Notes under the pieces: generated by a model
Seen by the model: only the letters and a program-made list of their open reading frames with translations
The model's database searches: none
Told to the model about the DNA's origin: nothing
Source of the DNA: Bacteroidales bacterium
GTDB lineage: Bacteria > Bacteroidota > Bacteroidia > Bacteroidales > VadinHA17
Length of the DNA: 51,063 bases
Direction: 5' to 3'
Assembly (NCBI GenBank): GCA_011620595.1
Contig: WOYX01000031.1
Coordinates: 1-51,063, forward strand
In this document: piece after piece, positions 1 through 8,837 of the stretch
How positions within the stretch are numbered: the first letter of the stretch is position 1
How the letters are laid out: each line of letters begins with the position of its first letter
Made by a program: the position numbers and the translations under genes

Positions 1-24
1 TCTTTGTATATCTTCATGACACTG

Positions 25-684
25 TTATCTGTTGTTGCCGTTGGCAATGCCCTTCAGCATCGGGACAAAGACGAAATATCCGTGGGTGGTGATCTCCCAG
101 TCATCTTCGCCCGTGCGGGTATAGAGCGTCATCACCTGTGAATCCCGTTCTCCGCGGGGCACCACCAGCCGCCCCCCGATGCGCAGCTGTTTCAGCAGCT
201 TTTCAGGCACCTCGGCTGTCGCCGCCGTGATGATTATTCCGTCATAGGGTCCGTACTGCGGCTGCCCTTCATAGCCGTCGCCGAGGAAACAGTGTATCCG
301 GTAACCCATGCTGCTGAGCATAGCCTGTGCCTTGCGGTGGAGCTCCCGCTGCCTCTCGATGGTATAGACCTTCACCCCCAGCTCCGCCAATATGGCGGCC
401 TGATATCCCGACCCGGTGCCAATCTCCAGCACCCTGTCCCTCTTACCGACATTGAGCAGGATTGTCTGTACGGCAACGGTATATGGCTGCGAAATGGTCT
501 GCCCTGCTGAAATGGGAAAGGCTTTGTCCTGATAGGCATGCTTCAGGAAGGCATCATCCATAAAAATATGACGTGGCACCCTGTTCATGGCCTCCAGCAC
601 CCTCTCATCACTGATGCCCTTGGAACGCAACTCTTCTATCAGCTTCCTTCTTTTACCCCTGGCCTCAAACGACTCTTCTATCAC
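25..684 (-). CDS. pcm: Protein-L-isoaspartate O-methyltransferase
   Basis: Cytosolic repair enzyme that methylates L-isoaspartyl residues in aged proteins with S-adenosylmethionine. The family signature GQTISQPYTVA is followed by the Rossmann SAM motif VLEIGTGSGYQ and later by GGRLVVPRGE, all in the usual order. An ATG at 726 would add 14 residues (MQRYLLFLDQ...) that do not resemble the family. The GTG at 684 gives a 219-aa protein beginning with the typical basic helix (EARGKRRKLIEELRSKGI), so I prefer GTG. That choice also leaves the promoter of the divergent sugar-transferase gene (696-723) outside the coding region. Function is secure; the start is moderately sure. Confidence 0.93.
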   Translation of the reverse strand: MIEESFEARGKRRKLIEELRSKGISDERVLEAMNRVPRHIFMDDAFLKHAYQDKAFPISAGQTISQPYTVAVQTILLNVGKRDRVLEIGTGSGYQAAILAELGVKVYTIERQRELHRKAQAMLSSMGYRIHCFLGDGYEGQPQYGPYDGIIITAATAEVPEKLLKQLRIGGRLVVPRGERDSQVMTLYTRTGEDDWEITTHGYFVFVPMLKGIANGNNR

Positions 685-695
685 TGCTGAATGAT

Positions 696-723
696 TTTGG
701 TCTAAAAATAACAGATATCTTTG
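696..723 (+). promoter_or_regulatory. Bacteroidota-type promoter for the sugar transferase gene
   Basis: TTTG at 696-699 and TATCTTTG at 716-723 match the -33/-7 pattern (TTTG / TAnnTTTG) with a 16-bp spacer, slightly shorter than usual. The ATG of the downstream gene is 20 nt after the -7 box. Confidence 0.55.
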
Positions 724-743
724 CATATCGCTTGCCTCACCTG

Positions 744-2165
744 ATGAAAAAATTTGCCCGCAGAATAAGACTCGCCTATATTCTCTCTGACTTCACCGGA
801 TCAGCCATCGCCTGGGGTCTTTTTTACCTTTTTCGAAAATATTTCATTGAGACAAGATTATACGGCGAATACTTCCGGATGGAGCTGGGCAATAAATTCT
901 ACCTGGGGATATTTCTCATTCCCCTTTTTTTTCTTTTTGTGTTTGCCATGGCCGGATTCTATTCCGAACCGCTCAGGCGCTCCCGGCTGCTTGAATTCGG
1001 CAAATCGCTGGTCATCACCCTGACGGCAGTGGTCATCCTCTTCTTTGTGCTGGTGCTCGACGATGCCGTGGGAGACTATTCCACCTATTACAGGTCATTC
1101 CTGGTGCTCTTCTCCCTGGAGTTCCTGCTGACATGGCTTCCCCGGTTCGCTATCACATCGCATGTCTCAGGTAAGATACACAGGCGTGAGGCCGGATTCC
1201 GCACACTGATAGCAGGCAGCAACGGCAAGGCAGCCAGGCTGATCAGCGATATAACAGGTGAAAAGATGCCGGCAGGAAATCTTCTTGCCGGTTATATCAG
1301 CGTCGACGGTTCGGAGGGTCAGCCGCTGGCCGGCAGGGTGCCGTGGCTTGGCAGGGAGGAAGATATTGTGGAGATAATTGAGAAGCATGAAATTGATGAG
1401 GTCATCCTGGCGCTTGAAGAAAACGAGTATGAGAAGGTGGAGAGCCTGGTGAACAGCATCTGTTTCCGCGATGTGCTTGTCAAGGCAGTGCCCTCAATGC
1501 GACAGGTCATCGCCGGTCACGTGGAGGCCGGGCCCATCTATGCCACCCCCCTGCTGAGAGTCTCCTACCGGGAGATGCCACACTGGCAGCAGATGATCAA
1601 GCTGCTGCTCGACTACTCTCTGGCGGCGACAGCGCTGCTGCTGCTCTCTCCCCTGATGGCCCTGCTTGCCATCCTTATCAGGAGATCAGGGAAAGGTCCC
1701 GTTATCTTCAGGCAGGAGAGGATCGGCCGCCATGGACAGCCCTTCATGATATACAAATTCAGATCGATGGAGGAGGGAGCAGAGGCTGACGGGCCTCAGC
1801 TGGCAGTCAGGGGCGACAAGCGCATCACACCCCTCGGACGCTTCATGAGAAAGCACAGGTTTGACGAGATACCCAACTTCATCAACGTTCTCAGGGGCGA
1901 GATGTCACTGGTGGGCCCGAGGCCGGAGCGGAGACACTACATTGAAAAGATCAGGGAACAGGTGCCGCACTACAACAGGGTGCTGGCCGTGAAGCCCGGC
2001 ATCACATGCTGGGGCCAGGTTAAGCTCGGATATGCCTCCGACATAAACACAATGCTCGAGAGACTGGAGTATGACCTGATGTACCTTGAGAACGTATCCC
2101 TCTTCCTTGACCTGAAGATAATATACTACACCCTGGGCACCATCATCAGGGGCAGGGGACTGTAG
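744..2165 (+). CDS. Exopolysaccharide polyprenyl-phosphate sugar transferase (WcaJ/WbaP-like)
   Basis: Likely initiating glycosyl-1-phosphate transferase that loads the first sugar of an exopolysaccharide or O-antigen repeat onto undecaprenyl phosphate at the inner membrane. About 473 aa. The N-terminal ~130 residues hold several membrane segments, followed by a soluble CoA-binding-like domain (AGSNGKAARLI). The C-terminal ~190 residues are the bacterial sugar transferase domain: a membrane-entering helix (LLDYSLAATALLLLSPLMAL), then RQERIG, YKFRSM, HRFDEIPNFINVLRGEMSLV, GPRPE and KPGITCWGQV. A TTG at 732 is also in frame, but ATG 744 lies just after a good promoter. No other polysaccharide genes are adjacent. 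The stop is one base from the stop of the convergent MORN gene. Confidence 0.9.
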   Translation: MKKFARRIRLAYILSDFTGSAIAWGLFYLFRKYFIETRLYGEYFRMELGNKFYLGIFLIPLFFLFVFAMAGFYSEPLRRSRLLEFGKSLVITLTAVVILFFVLVLDDAVGDYSTYYRSFLVLFSLEFLLTWLPRFAITSHVSGKIHRREAGFRTLIAGSNGKAARLISDITGEKMPAGNLLAGYISVDGSEGQPLAGRVPWLGREEDIVEIIEKHEIDEVILALEENEYEKVESLVNSICFRDVLVKAVPSMRQVIAGHVEAGPIYATPLLRVSYREMPHWQQMIKLLLDYSLAATALLLLSPLMALLAILIRRSGKGPVIFRQERIGRHGQPFMIYKFRSMEEGAEADGPQLAVRGDKRITPLGRFMRKHRFDEIPNFINVLRGEMSLVGPRPERRHYIEKIREQVPHYNRVLAVKPGITCWGQVKLGYASDINTMLERLEYDLMYLENVSLFLDLKIIYYTLGTIIRGRGL

Positions 2166-2166
2166 G

Positions 2167-2874
2167 TCAGTAGTATATTGTCACCACCCACTCCCCGGGC
2201 TGATTTATTGTGAAACGTACCTCATAGTTATTGATAACGGTATTCAATATATTGGGAGCCTTAAACTGTACCTTGCCCTCAAAGGGGAAAGAGACATTCT
2301 GAAATCCGGTGAAGGCTGTCGTGACGCTTTCCGTACCCGAGCTGCCTTGCATCAGCAGACCGTCTATGCTGTATGATGAGGAGCCTGACCGGCTGAACTT
2401 GAACGACACGAAGCTGTCAGGGCCTCCCTGACTGAAGAATGAGGTTCTCGTCACACCGAGCCTGTAGTTAACCTTATAGGGAGCAATCAGTTCGGGGCCG
2501 AGATAATGGTCCTCCTTCCAGTATCCCGCCTGCACGGAATCCCTGTCGTTGAACCTGAATGTGAAAGTGCCCTGTCCTTCCCTCAATCCTTTCTTCCACT
2601 GGCCCCTGTAAACCTCTCCGGTTGCCCAGGTGTATGTACCCTCACCGTCAGGAAGCCCCTTCCTGAAGCTGCCCCTGTAACTGTCAGTGCCAATGGCTTC
2701 ACCCTCACCGTCAGCAAGACCCTTTTTGCACTCTCCGGTGTAGGTACCTGCAAGCGCGGACAGCAACACCTTACACTCGGACTGCGCCACAAGAGGAGTG
2801 GTGAAAAAAGGTGAGACGGCAATTAACGCAATTATTACTGTATTTCTTACGGTACTGAAATTGATCTTGTTCAT
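2167..2874 (-). CDS. Secreted MORN-repeat protein
   Basis: About 235 aa with an N-terminal hydrophobic signal segment (NTVIIALIAVSPFFTTPLVAQ). Three or four MORN motifs follow at roughly residues 40-115 (YTGECKKGLADGEGEA, YRGSFRKGLPDGEGTYTW, YRGQWKKGLREGQGTFTF). The C-terminal ~110 residues are a beta-rich region I do not recognise. MORN repeats often bind lipids or proteins, or serve as short beta hairpins; no enzymatic role is visible. The ATG at 2874 is preferred over an in-frame TTG at 2895, because the TTG lies inside a -7-like box (TAAGTTTG, minus strand, 2893-2900). Confidence 0.8.
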   Translation of the reverse strand: MNKINFSTVRNTVIIALIAVSPFFTTPLVAQSECKVLLSALAGTYTGECKKGLADGEGEAIGTDSYRGSFRKGLPDGEGTYTWATGEVYRGQWKKGLREGQGTFTFRFNDRDSVQAGYWKEDHYLGPELIAPYKVNYRLGVTRTSFFSQGGPDSFVSFKFSRSGSSSYSIDGLLMQGSSGTESVTTAFTGFQNVSFPFEGKVQFKAPNILNTVINNYEVRFTINQPGEWVVTIYY

Positions 2875-2892
2875 TACAATGGCTTTATCCCT

Positions 2893-2900
2893 CAAACTTA
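2893..2900 (-). promoter_or_regulatory. -7 promoter element for the MORN gene
   Basis: Minus-strand TAAGTTTG matches TAnnTTTG and lies 18 nt before the ATG at 2874. No exact TTTG -33 element is visible. Confidence 0.4.
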
Positions 2901-3005
2901 GTTAAAAACTCCCGATATCAGGCAGAAAAAGAGAAATCATGCCCGTTGCCCTGAGTTTTTTTAAAGTTAATAATTATAGATGGGCTGGCGAAAAAGGTAA
3001 GATCC

Positions 3006-3042
3006 AAAAAACAGAGGGAGCTCTGACAACCAGAACTCCCTC
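3006..3042 (-). terminator. Rho-independent terminator of the susC/susD pair
   Basis: On the minus strand a 12-bp stem (GAGGGAGTTCTG / CAGAGCTCCCTC, one G-U pair) with loop GTTGT is followed by TGTTTTTTGG. It begins 24 nt after the stop of the SusD-like gene, so it ends that operon. Confidence 0.85.
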
Positions 3043-3065
3043 AGGATTTTATCGGAATCTAACTG

Positions 3066-4550
3066 TTAGTTAACTCCGGTACGCTTATCCCAGATCATCT
3101 GTTCACCCCAGAACCTGTCAGTGATATTGCCGTCAAACGACTTAACAACAGCCTCATTGAGGGTATACTCTGATGTCGGGTAGGGCCAGCGGAAAGGCGG
3201 GCGGTTATGACCTGAAAAAACTGAACCGGAGGCAGCAGAAAGTCGTGGAATGTCCGTTCTGCGTGTCTCAGCCCATGCTTCATGACCCTGCTTGAAGAGC
3301 GATACCCATTTCTGGTAAGCGATCTTCTGCTGGTTGGAGTAGCCCCATGATCCGACAGCATCCCATGCAACGTTATCGTCTGCCATGTAGGTGTTGATAT
3401 TGCCGGTCGAGACTCCGTGCTCCGTGCATGAGGCAGCGATCCCTGCTTCATATGCAGCTTTTGCCAGTGTCAGGTCATTAAGCAGGTCAGCACGTATATA
3501 GGCTTCAGCCTTGATAAACTCCACCTCGGCATAGCGCATATAATAGGTTATGCCATTGGGCAGATCACGATATCTCGTGCCAAGCCTGCTGATTGAGCCG
3601 AGCTCAAAACCTTCCTCACCCTCGCTGATACCTGCAGGAAGTCCCCTGTAAACCTCGTCAAGCTCTGCAGGATGAGCAAACTCACTGAGCCTGGGATCAT
3701 CAGTTGCCAAGAGTGCATCGATGAAGGTTTTGCACATGCCATGGTCATCCCTGGGGGAGATTTTGTCTGAATACCAGGGCTCATAATAGGGGCTGATACC
3801 CACCCAGTCAAACCCGATGAGGTCATCATTTGAGGCGAGTATCGGATAGGTGGTGGCATTACCGAGAATCTCAGTGAGCACTGTCCTGGCAGCTGCAGCA
3901 TCGGCACTCGACAGTCTGATTGCTATCCTCATGCGGAGTGAGTTGGCATATTTTCTCCAGAGCATGTTGTCATTACCGTTGAGCACATCACCGGTAATAT
4001 CTCCGCCTTCCATCAGTTTGCTGTTGGCAGCTTTCAGGTCTGCAAGAATACCCTGGTAGACTGTCTCCTGTGAATCATAGTTGGGCTGCAGAATGCCGGC
4101 CTCACCCTGGGCAGCTTCGGAATAAGGAACTGCCTTCCAGGTGTCAGTCATAACATGGAATATCTGGGCTTTGAGAATCATGGCAACAGCCTCCATGGAT
4201 GGGTTCTCCTGCTCCTGGGCCTTCTCAATTATCTTGTCCAGCTCAACCACATAGGTCAGAAGAGTATTCCACCTGGCGATGATACCGTCACGCTCAGCAT
4301 AGCGGTTCTCGTCGATATACTGGATTTTAGCTATGTGGTTGGCATATGATGAAGTATTGTTGCCTGTCCACCATACATCAAAGAAGGTGTTTGACATGGC
4401 TCTCTCCACGTAGGTGAGGATATTGGCAGCCGGAACATCAGTCGGGCTGTTCGGGTCAACATTCATCTCTTCCCAACCCTTGGTACAACTACCAAGTATC
4501 AGCATAGAGATGAAGATTACTCCAAGAAATTTTATCTTTTTCATTTTCAT
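3066..4550 (-). CDS. SusD-like lipoprotein (SusD_2 type), orphan pair
   Basis: Surface glycan- or peptide-binding lipoprotein that forms the lid of a SusC-type transporter. 494 aa. A type II signal (FISMLILGSC) gives the lipidated Cys near residue 22. The next residues (MNVDPNSPTDVPAANIL) are typical of the SusD-like_2 subfamily, and TPR-like helices follow (VAMILKAQIFHVMTDTWKAVPYSEA). It starts 18 nt after the stop of the SusC gene, so the two are co-transcribed. No carbohydrate-active enzyme is next to the pair, so its substrate cannot be inferred. In-frame ATGs exist at 4550 and 4544; the difference is two residues. Confidence 0.92.
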   Translation of the reverse strand: MKMKKIKFLGVIFISMLILGSCTKGWEEMNVDPNSPTDVPAANILTYVERAMSNTFFDVWWTGNNTSSYANHIAKIQYIDENRYAERDGIIARWNTLLTYVVELDKIIEKAQEQENPSMEAVAMILKAQIFHVMTDTWKAVPYSEAAQGEAGILQPNYDSQETVYQGILADLKAANSKLMEGGDITGDVLNGNDNMLWRKYANSLRMRIAIRLSSADAAAARTVLTEILGNATTYPILASNDDLIGFDWVGISPYYEPWYSDKISPRDDHGMCKTFIDALLATDDPRLSEFAHPAELDEVYRGLPAGISEGEEGFELGSISRLGTRYRDLPNGITYYMRYAEVEFIKAEAYIRADLLNDLTLAKAAYEAGIAASCTEHGVSTGNINTYMADDNVAWDAVGSWGYSNQQKIAYQKWVSLFKQGHEAWAETRRTDIPRLSAASGSVFSGHNRPPFRWPYPTSEYTLNEAVVKSFDGNITDRFWGEQMIWDKRTGVN

Positions 4551-4568
4551 TTCTTTTTAGGGTTTAAA

Positions 4569-7500
4569 TTAAAAGTCCACTCTCAACTTGAACCCCATAC
4601 TGCGAACCGGAGGCAGCTGATACTGCTCGATACCGAGAGCTGTGGTTCCTGTTCCGTAACCGGTTTCAGGATCAATCCTGATATCATTGCTGGAATGCAG
4701 ATAGAGAACAGCAACGTTTCTTGCGTAGAGTCCAATATTAAGATTGCTGACCATCATGTTTTTGAACCTCAGGTCATAACCGAGGTTGATCTCACGGAGC
4801 TTGATATATGAGCCGTCAATGACTCCAGGCTCTGTGTAACCCCAGTAGTTGCTAAAGTAGGACTGAGCAGAAACCCTGACTGTGTTGGGCTGGTTGGTAT
4901 TGATGTCAATACCTTCCACTATCATTCCGTTCTCACGGATACCTCCCTCGACGGAAGTCTGGGTGACACCGGCGTAGTCGCCGAACCATTTGGTCACAGA
5001 ATAGATGTCTCCGCCCCACTTGGCGTCAATAAGCACATTACCGGTGAACTGCTTGTAGCGGAAGCTGTTGTTGATACTTCCCAGCCAGTCGGGAAGAGTG
5101 TTACCGCAAACAACAGGAGCATCGGTAGGAATTTCATAGCCTCCGTCAAGAAGCTTATTGCCATCCTCATCCCTCTGATAGGCGATACCGTAGATCTGTC
5201 CGAAGGGTTCACCGGGTCTTGCTTCTATCGTTGTGGGAGACCATGAACTATTGAGTACAAGACTTGTCACACCCTCTGCAAGTGAATTGACCACAGTCTT
5301 CTGCTTCGACCAGTTGACTGTTGCTATCCAGGAGAAGTCCTTGGTCCTGATGATTTCACCGTAAGCCTGCACCTCAACACCGTTCGACTCGATTTCACCG
5401 GCATTGATCTTCATGGTTGTAAAGCCTGATGAACCTGAGATGTCAGCAGTGATGATCTGGTTGTTGGTGAGGTTGTTGAAGTAGGCTACATCAAATCCAA
5501 TCCTGTTATCCAGGAACTTGGCTTCAAGACCAAACTCAAGTGATGTTGTGAACTCAGGCTTGAGTCCGATGGGCGGAAGCTGGTTCGGGTATGCGAACTG
5601 GGTATTGCCGTCATATGAGGGAGTCACTGCACTGTAGGCCGCGGTAAGGCTGTAGGGATCGGTGTCACTACCCACCTTTGCCCAGCTGGCACGCAACTTA
5701 CCGAATGAGAAAGGAGTATCGGTTAAACCGAATGTCTCAGTAAAGATCCAGCCCAGTGATGCTGAGGGATAAAAGTAGCTCCATGCCTCTTTTGGCAGGG
5801 TTGAACTCCAGTCATTACGAGCCGTGAAGTCGAGATAAAGCTGGCTGGCATAACCGAGGTTCAGTGACCCGAATACACTGTTCTGCTCATATTCTGATCT
5901 GTACATGTCAGTGCCGGGACTTCCGTTGACGTTGGAGATGTCAAAAAAGTTAGGTACCGTAAGTTCGGCGGCACTGAGTGACATATAGTTGTACTTCACA
6001 TTCCTGAATGATCCTCCCACGTTTCCGGAGACCTGGAAGAGAGCTCCGAAATCCTTCTGGAAGTTAAGGAAGATGTCGGCATTGGTTTCTCGGTTATCGC
6101 GGTTGTTCTGGTTGAAGTAACCTCCCGTTCCGAAGGGGGCATCGTTTGAACCCTCATAGGTCACATGCTTGCGGAACTCTGTGTAGTAGTCCATACCATA
6201 ACGGGCAACAACATTCAGCCAGTCAGTCAGCTGATATGTGGCGGTTGCGTTTCCGAAAACTCTTTCCCTGTTACGGCTGGTGGTATTCTTGTAAACCGTC
6301 CAGTAGGGGTTGTTGTGATAGTTGCTGTTCCAGTTGTAGGGCATACCGTTGTCAAAGAAGGTATCCCAGTTCTCCTCCAGGAGCTTCATATCAACCTGAC
6401 GACCGAACCATCCTCCTATCGACTGCATGATGTTCTGAACATCATAACCCTGTCCCGGGAGGTTGTCGTTGCTGGTATTGGCATAGTTGAGGGCGACATC
6501 GACCTTCAGTTTATCACTGAGGTTCATCACCGTGCTGAGGTTGATCTGGTTCCTCTTCTGGTCAGTATTGGGTATGGTACCGTTTTCTATCACATTTGAA
6601 TAGGTCATGCGGGCAGTCATGTTTTCAGTACCGCCTTCCACGGAGACGCTCGATGATGCCGTGATGCCTGTCTGGAAGAAGTCCCTGACGTTGTTGGGGT
6701 GTGAAACCCACGGAGCAGCAGTCTGTGCAAGGTTCTCAGCGAGAGTGAGTGAGGGATCGTAGGGTGCAAAGAATTGGTTCAGCTTCAGGCCTGCATCAAG
6801 CCTCGGTCCCCATGATTCGTCAGTACCGTCGGCACGTCCGCCACCCATACCGTTGACATAACGGAATGAATAGGCATGTGCATAATCCTGGTAGCTCATT
6901 CCTTCGTAAACCGAACCTGCAGTATTACTGCGAATTCTCCAGATATACTCACTGCCGTTCACACCCTGTCCGTACTCATTCTGATAGGTGGGCAGCCATG
7001 CTACCTGGTCAAAGGATGTGCTGTTGGACAGGCTCACCTTAATCCTGCCGACCTTGCCTCTCTTGGTTGTGACAAGCACAACACCGTTACGTGCCCGGCT
7101 ACCGTAAAGTGCGGCAGCGTTTGCACCCTTAAGTATTGAGATCGATTCTATGATCTCGGGGTCGAGGTCCGATGCATTGTTACCGTAGTCAACGCCTGAC
7201 CACTGGTCTGCACCACTCGAGGCGTTCGAGATGGGCGTTCCGTCAACAACCCACAGAGGCTGGTTGTCGCCAAAGGACTTGATCCCCCTGATAAGTATCT
7301 GAGCTGATGATCCAACGGCTCCCGAAGCCCTGGTGATCTGAACACCGGCGGCTTTCCCCTGGAGTGCATTGACAATGTTGGTCTCTTCTGCGTTGGCCAG
7401 CTCATTTCCGGATACCTCCTGTACGGCATAACCCAGAGCCTTTTTCTCCCTTGTTATACCGAGAGCCGTGACAACCACTTCATCGAGACCCAGCATATCG

Positions 7501-7793
7501 GTTTCCATCGCAACATTGATGGTTGTCCGGCCGCCGATTGTCTCAGTGACCGTCTTCATCCCAACAAAGGTGAAGACCAGCTGTGTTGCACTTGTCGGCG
7601 CCACAATCGAGTAGCTTCCGTCCATAGCTGTAAGGGTACCCAGCGTGGTGCCCTTGACTGTCACCGCAACACTGGGGATGGGCATGCCATCATCCGCGGA
7701 GGTAACAGTACCTTGAATCGTAACTGTCTGTGCCATCAGGGCTGTGAAACCCGTGAAAACAAACAGCGCGATCAACAGTTTTAATCTGTTCAT
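4569..7793 (-). CDS. SusC/RagA-family TonB-linked outer-membrane transporter
   Basis: TonB-dependent import channel working with the SusD protein downstream. About 1074 aa: signal peptide (LLIALFVFTGFTALMAQ), an N-terminal CarboxypepD_reg-like beta-sandwich (IQGTVTSADDGMPIPSVAVTVKG), the SusC-type TonB box/plug entry (LDEVVVTALGITREKKALGY), a plug domain ending in AALYGSRARNGVVLVTTKRG, and a 22-strand-type barrel with a C-terminal Phe. The ATG at 7793 (MNRLKLLIAL) places the signal peptide directly at the N-terminus. Upstream in-frame codons to 7847 would add 18 residues without support. A promoter-like box lies about 100 nt upstream. Confidence 0.95.
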   Translation of the reverse strand: MNRLKLLIALFVFTGFTALMAQTVTIQGTVTSADDGMPIPSVAVTVKGTTLGTLTAMDGSYSIVAPTSATQLVFTFVGMKTVTETIGGRTTINVAMETDMLGLDEVVVTALGITREKKALGYAVQEVSGNELANAEETNIVNALQGKAAGVQITRASGAVGSSAQILIRGIKSFGDNQPLWVVDGTPISNASSGADQWSGVDYGNNASDLDPEIIESISILKGANAAALYGSRARNGVVLVTTKRGKVGRIKVSLSNSTSFDQVAWLPTYQNEYGQGVNGSEYIWRIRSNTAGSVYEGMSYQDYAHAYSFRYVNGMGGGRADGTDESWGPRLDAGLKLNQFFAPYDPSLTLAENLAQTAAPWVSHPNNVRDFFQTGITASSSVSVEGGTENMTARMTYSNVIENGTIPNTDQKRNQINLSTVMNLSDKLKVDVALNYANTSNDNLPGQGYDVQNIMQSIGGWFGRQVDMKLLEENWDTFFDNGMPYNWNSNYHNNPYWTVYKNTTSRNRERVFGNATATYQLTDWLNVVARYGMDYYTEFRKHVTYEGSNDAPFGTGGYFNQNNRDNRETNADIFLNFQKDFGALFQVSGNVGGSFRNVKYNYMSLSAAELTVPNFFDISNVNGSPGTDMYRSEYEQNSVFGSLNLGYASQLYLDFTARNDWSSTLPKEAWSYFYPSASLGWIFTETFGLTDTPFSFGKLRASWAKVGSDTDPYSLTAAYSAVTPSYDGNTQFAYPNQLPPIGLKPEFTTSLEFGLEAKFLDNRIGFDVAYFNNLTNNQIITADISGSSGFTTMKINAGEIESNGVEVQAYGEIIRTKDFSWIATVNWSKQKTVVNSLAEGVTSLVLNSSWSPTTIEARPGEPFGQIYGIAYQRDEDGNKLLDGGYEIPTDAPVVCGNTLPDWLGSINNSFRYKQFTGNVLIDAKWGGDIYSVTKWFGDYAGVTQTSVEGGIRENGMIVEGIDINTNQPNTVRVSAQSYFSNYWGYTEPGVIDGSYIKLREINLGYDLRFKNMMVSNLNIGLYARNVAVLYLHSSNDIRIDPETGYGTGTTALGIEQYQLPPVRSMGFKLRVDF

Positions 7794-7893
7794 GGATAAG
7801 AGTTTTAGTTTAACAATTAGATTTAGGTTAAAAATGCAATAAGACACTGAGGAATCTGCCGAGGCCGATGCCTCCCTTGCCTTTATGCAACCT

Positions 7894-7901
7894 CAAAAGT
7901 A
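7894..7901 (-). promoter_or_regulatory. -7 promoter element for the orphan susC
   Basis: Minus-strand TACTTTTG fits TAnnTTTG. A weak -33-like ACTTTC lies 18 bp further upstream (around 7920-7925). Confidence 0.45.
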
Positions 7902-8085
7902 ATTATTTTATCCGTAAATGAAAGTCGATGTATATTTTTTTTGTTCGGGAAGCTCATTTAATGGTCTTCTGAAACAACCCATTCAGAGGTCAGGGAAGAT
8001 TCTCCGCCCCTATTTCCAATTTTTCACCGTGGATCCGTGAAATGACCTTGCATTATTACGCCTGTGGAAAATCGGGTGTTTTTAG

Positions 8086-8093
8086 TAAGTTTG
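8086..8093 (+). promoter_or_regulatory. -7 promoter element for elbB
   Basis: TAAGTTTG matches TAnnTTTG and lies 22 nt before the ATG at 8116. No exact TTTG -33 box was found; GTGG at 8064-8067 is at a suitable distance. Confidence 0.5.
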
Positions 8094-8115
8094 TATACTA
8101 TAAAATATTTATATT

Positions 8116-8769
8116 ATGAAAACAGCAGTAGTTATCTCAGGATGCGGTGTCTTCGACGGAGCAGAGATACATGAGACGGTCATGACATTGTATGCACTCG
8201 ACCAATACGGATGTTCATACCAGCTCTTTGCCCCCAACGTGATGCAGCATCACGTCATCAACCATATCACCGGCGAGGTAATGCAGGAGTCGCGCAATGT
8301 CCTTACAGAAGCTGCCCGGATAGCCAGGGGAAAGATAAAGGCCCTGACAGAATACAGGGCAGCGGATTTTGACGCCCTTATCTTCCCGGGAGGATTGGGC
8401 GTGGCAAAGAACCTCTGCACCTATGCCTTCGACGGCCCTGAATGCAGTGTCGACAGGGTGGTGGAAGAGGCCATCCTCACAACTCACAAAGCACACAAAC
8501 CGATAGGAGCACTATGTATCTCCCCGGTGCTGATAGCAAGAGTGCTGGGCGATGTGACCGTTACCATAGGAAATGACGCGACAACAGCTGCACATCTGGC
8601 TGAACTCGGGGCAAGACATGAGCCCAAAGCCCACGGTGAGGTGTCAGTAGACAGCAAAAACCTCATCGTTACTGCTCCCTGCTACATGCTCGACGCAACA
8701 GTCTCAGACATTGCCCGCGATGCAGAGGAGGTTGTGAAAGCGTTAATGGAACTGGCAGACAGGGGTTGA
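8116..8769 (+). CDS. elbB: ElbB-type glyoxalase / DJ-1/PfpI-family protein
   Basis: 217-aa cytosolic class I glutamine-amidotransferase-like protein of the ElbB (YhbL/SCRP-27A) group, for which glyoxalase activity has been reported. N-terminal strand VVISGCGVFDGAEIHE is typical of ElbB. FPGGLGVAKNL and the nucleophile elbow KPIGALCISPVL supply the candidate catalytic Cys at about residue 133. Length matches the family. It converges with the DUF4294 gene; the gap is occupied by a partial duplication of that gene's 3' end. Confidence 0.92.
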   Translation: MKTAVVISGCGVFDGAEIHETVMTLYALDQYGCSYQLFAPNVMQHHVINHITGEVMQESRNVLTEAARIARGKIKALTEYRAADFDALIFPGGLGVAKNLCTYAFDGPECSVDRVVEEAILTTHKAHKPIGALCISPVLIARVLGDVTVTIGNDATTAAHLAELGARHEPKAHGEVSVDSKNLIVTAPCYMLDATVSDIARDAEEVVKALMELADRG

Positions 8770-8837
8770 TCAGAACTTCCCGGCTTTTTTGCTAAACCGA
8801 CAAGCTCAAAAAGATAGTGTTCCCAGTCGGCGGCTGT
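8769..8837 (-). repeat. Degenerate duplication of the DUF4294 gene 3' end
   Basis: Directly after the DUF4294 stop (TGA) the minus strand reads T-A-A-D-W-E-H-Y-L-F-E-L-V-G-L-A-K-K. This resembles the protein's own last residues A-G-D-D-Y-L-I-E-L-I-V-R-D-I-E-A. At DNA level, tcagaacttcccggctt (about 8770) corresponds to tcagagcttgccggctt (about 8837), one unit of roughly 67 bp away. It looks like a tandem duplication of the gene end that has since diverged. Confidence 0.55.

Larger units (their letters stand above)
7794..8115. other. Divergent intergenic region between susC and elbB
   Basis: About 320 bp with no gene. It holds a minus-strand -7 box (TACTTTTG, 7894-7901) giving susC a leader of roughly 95 nt, and a plus-strand box for elbB near 8086. 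The A/T-rich stretch around 7900-7950 and the rest show no further structure I can support. Confidence 0.6.

Noticed and set aside
6165-6599. A 144-codon ORF antisense to the orphan susC
   Set aside because: A shadow of the susC codons, with no domain or promoter.
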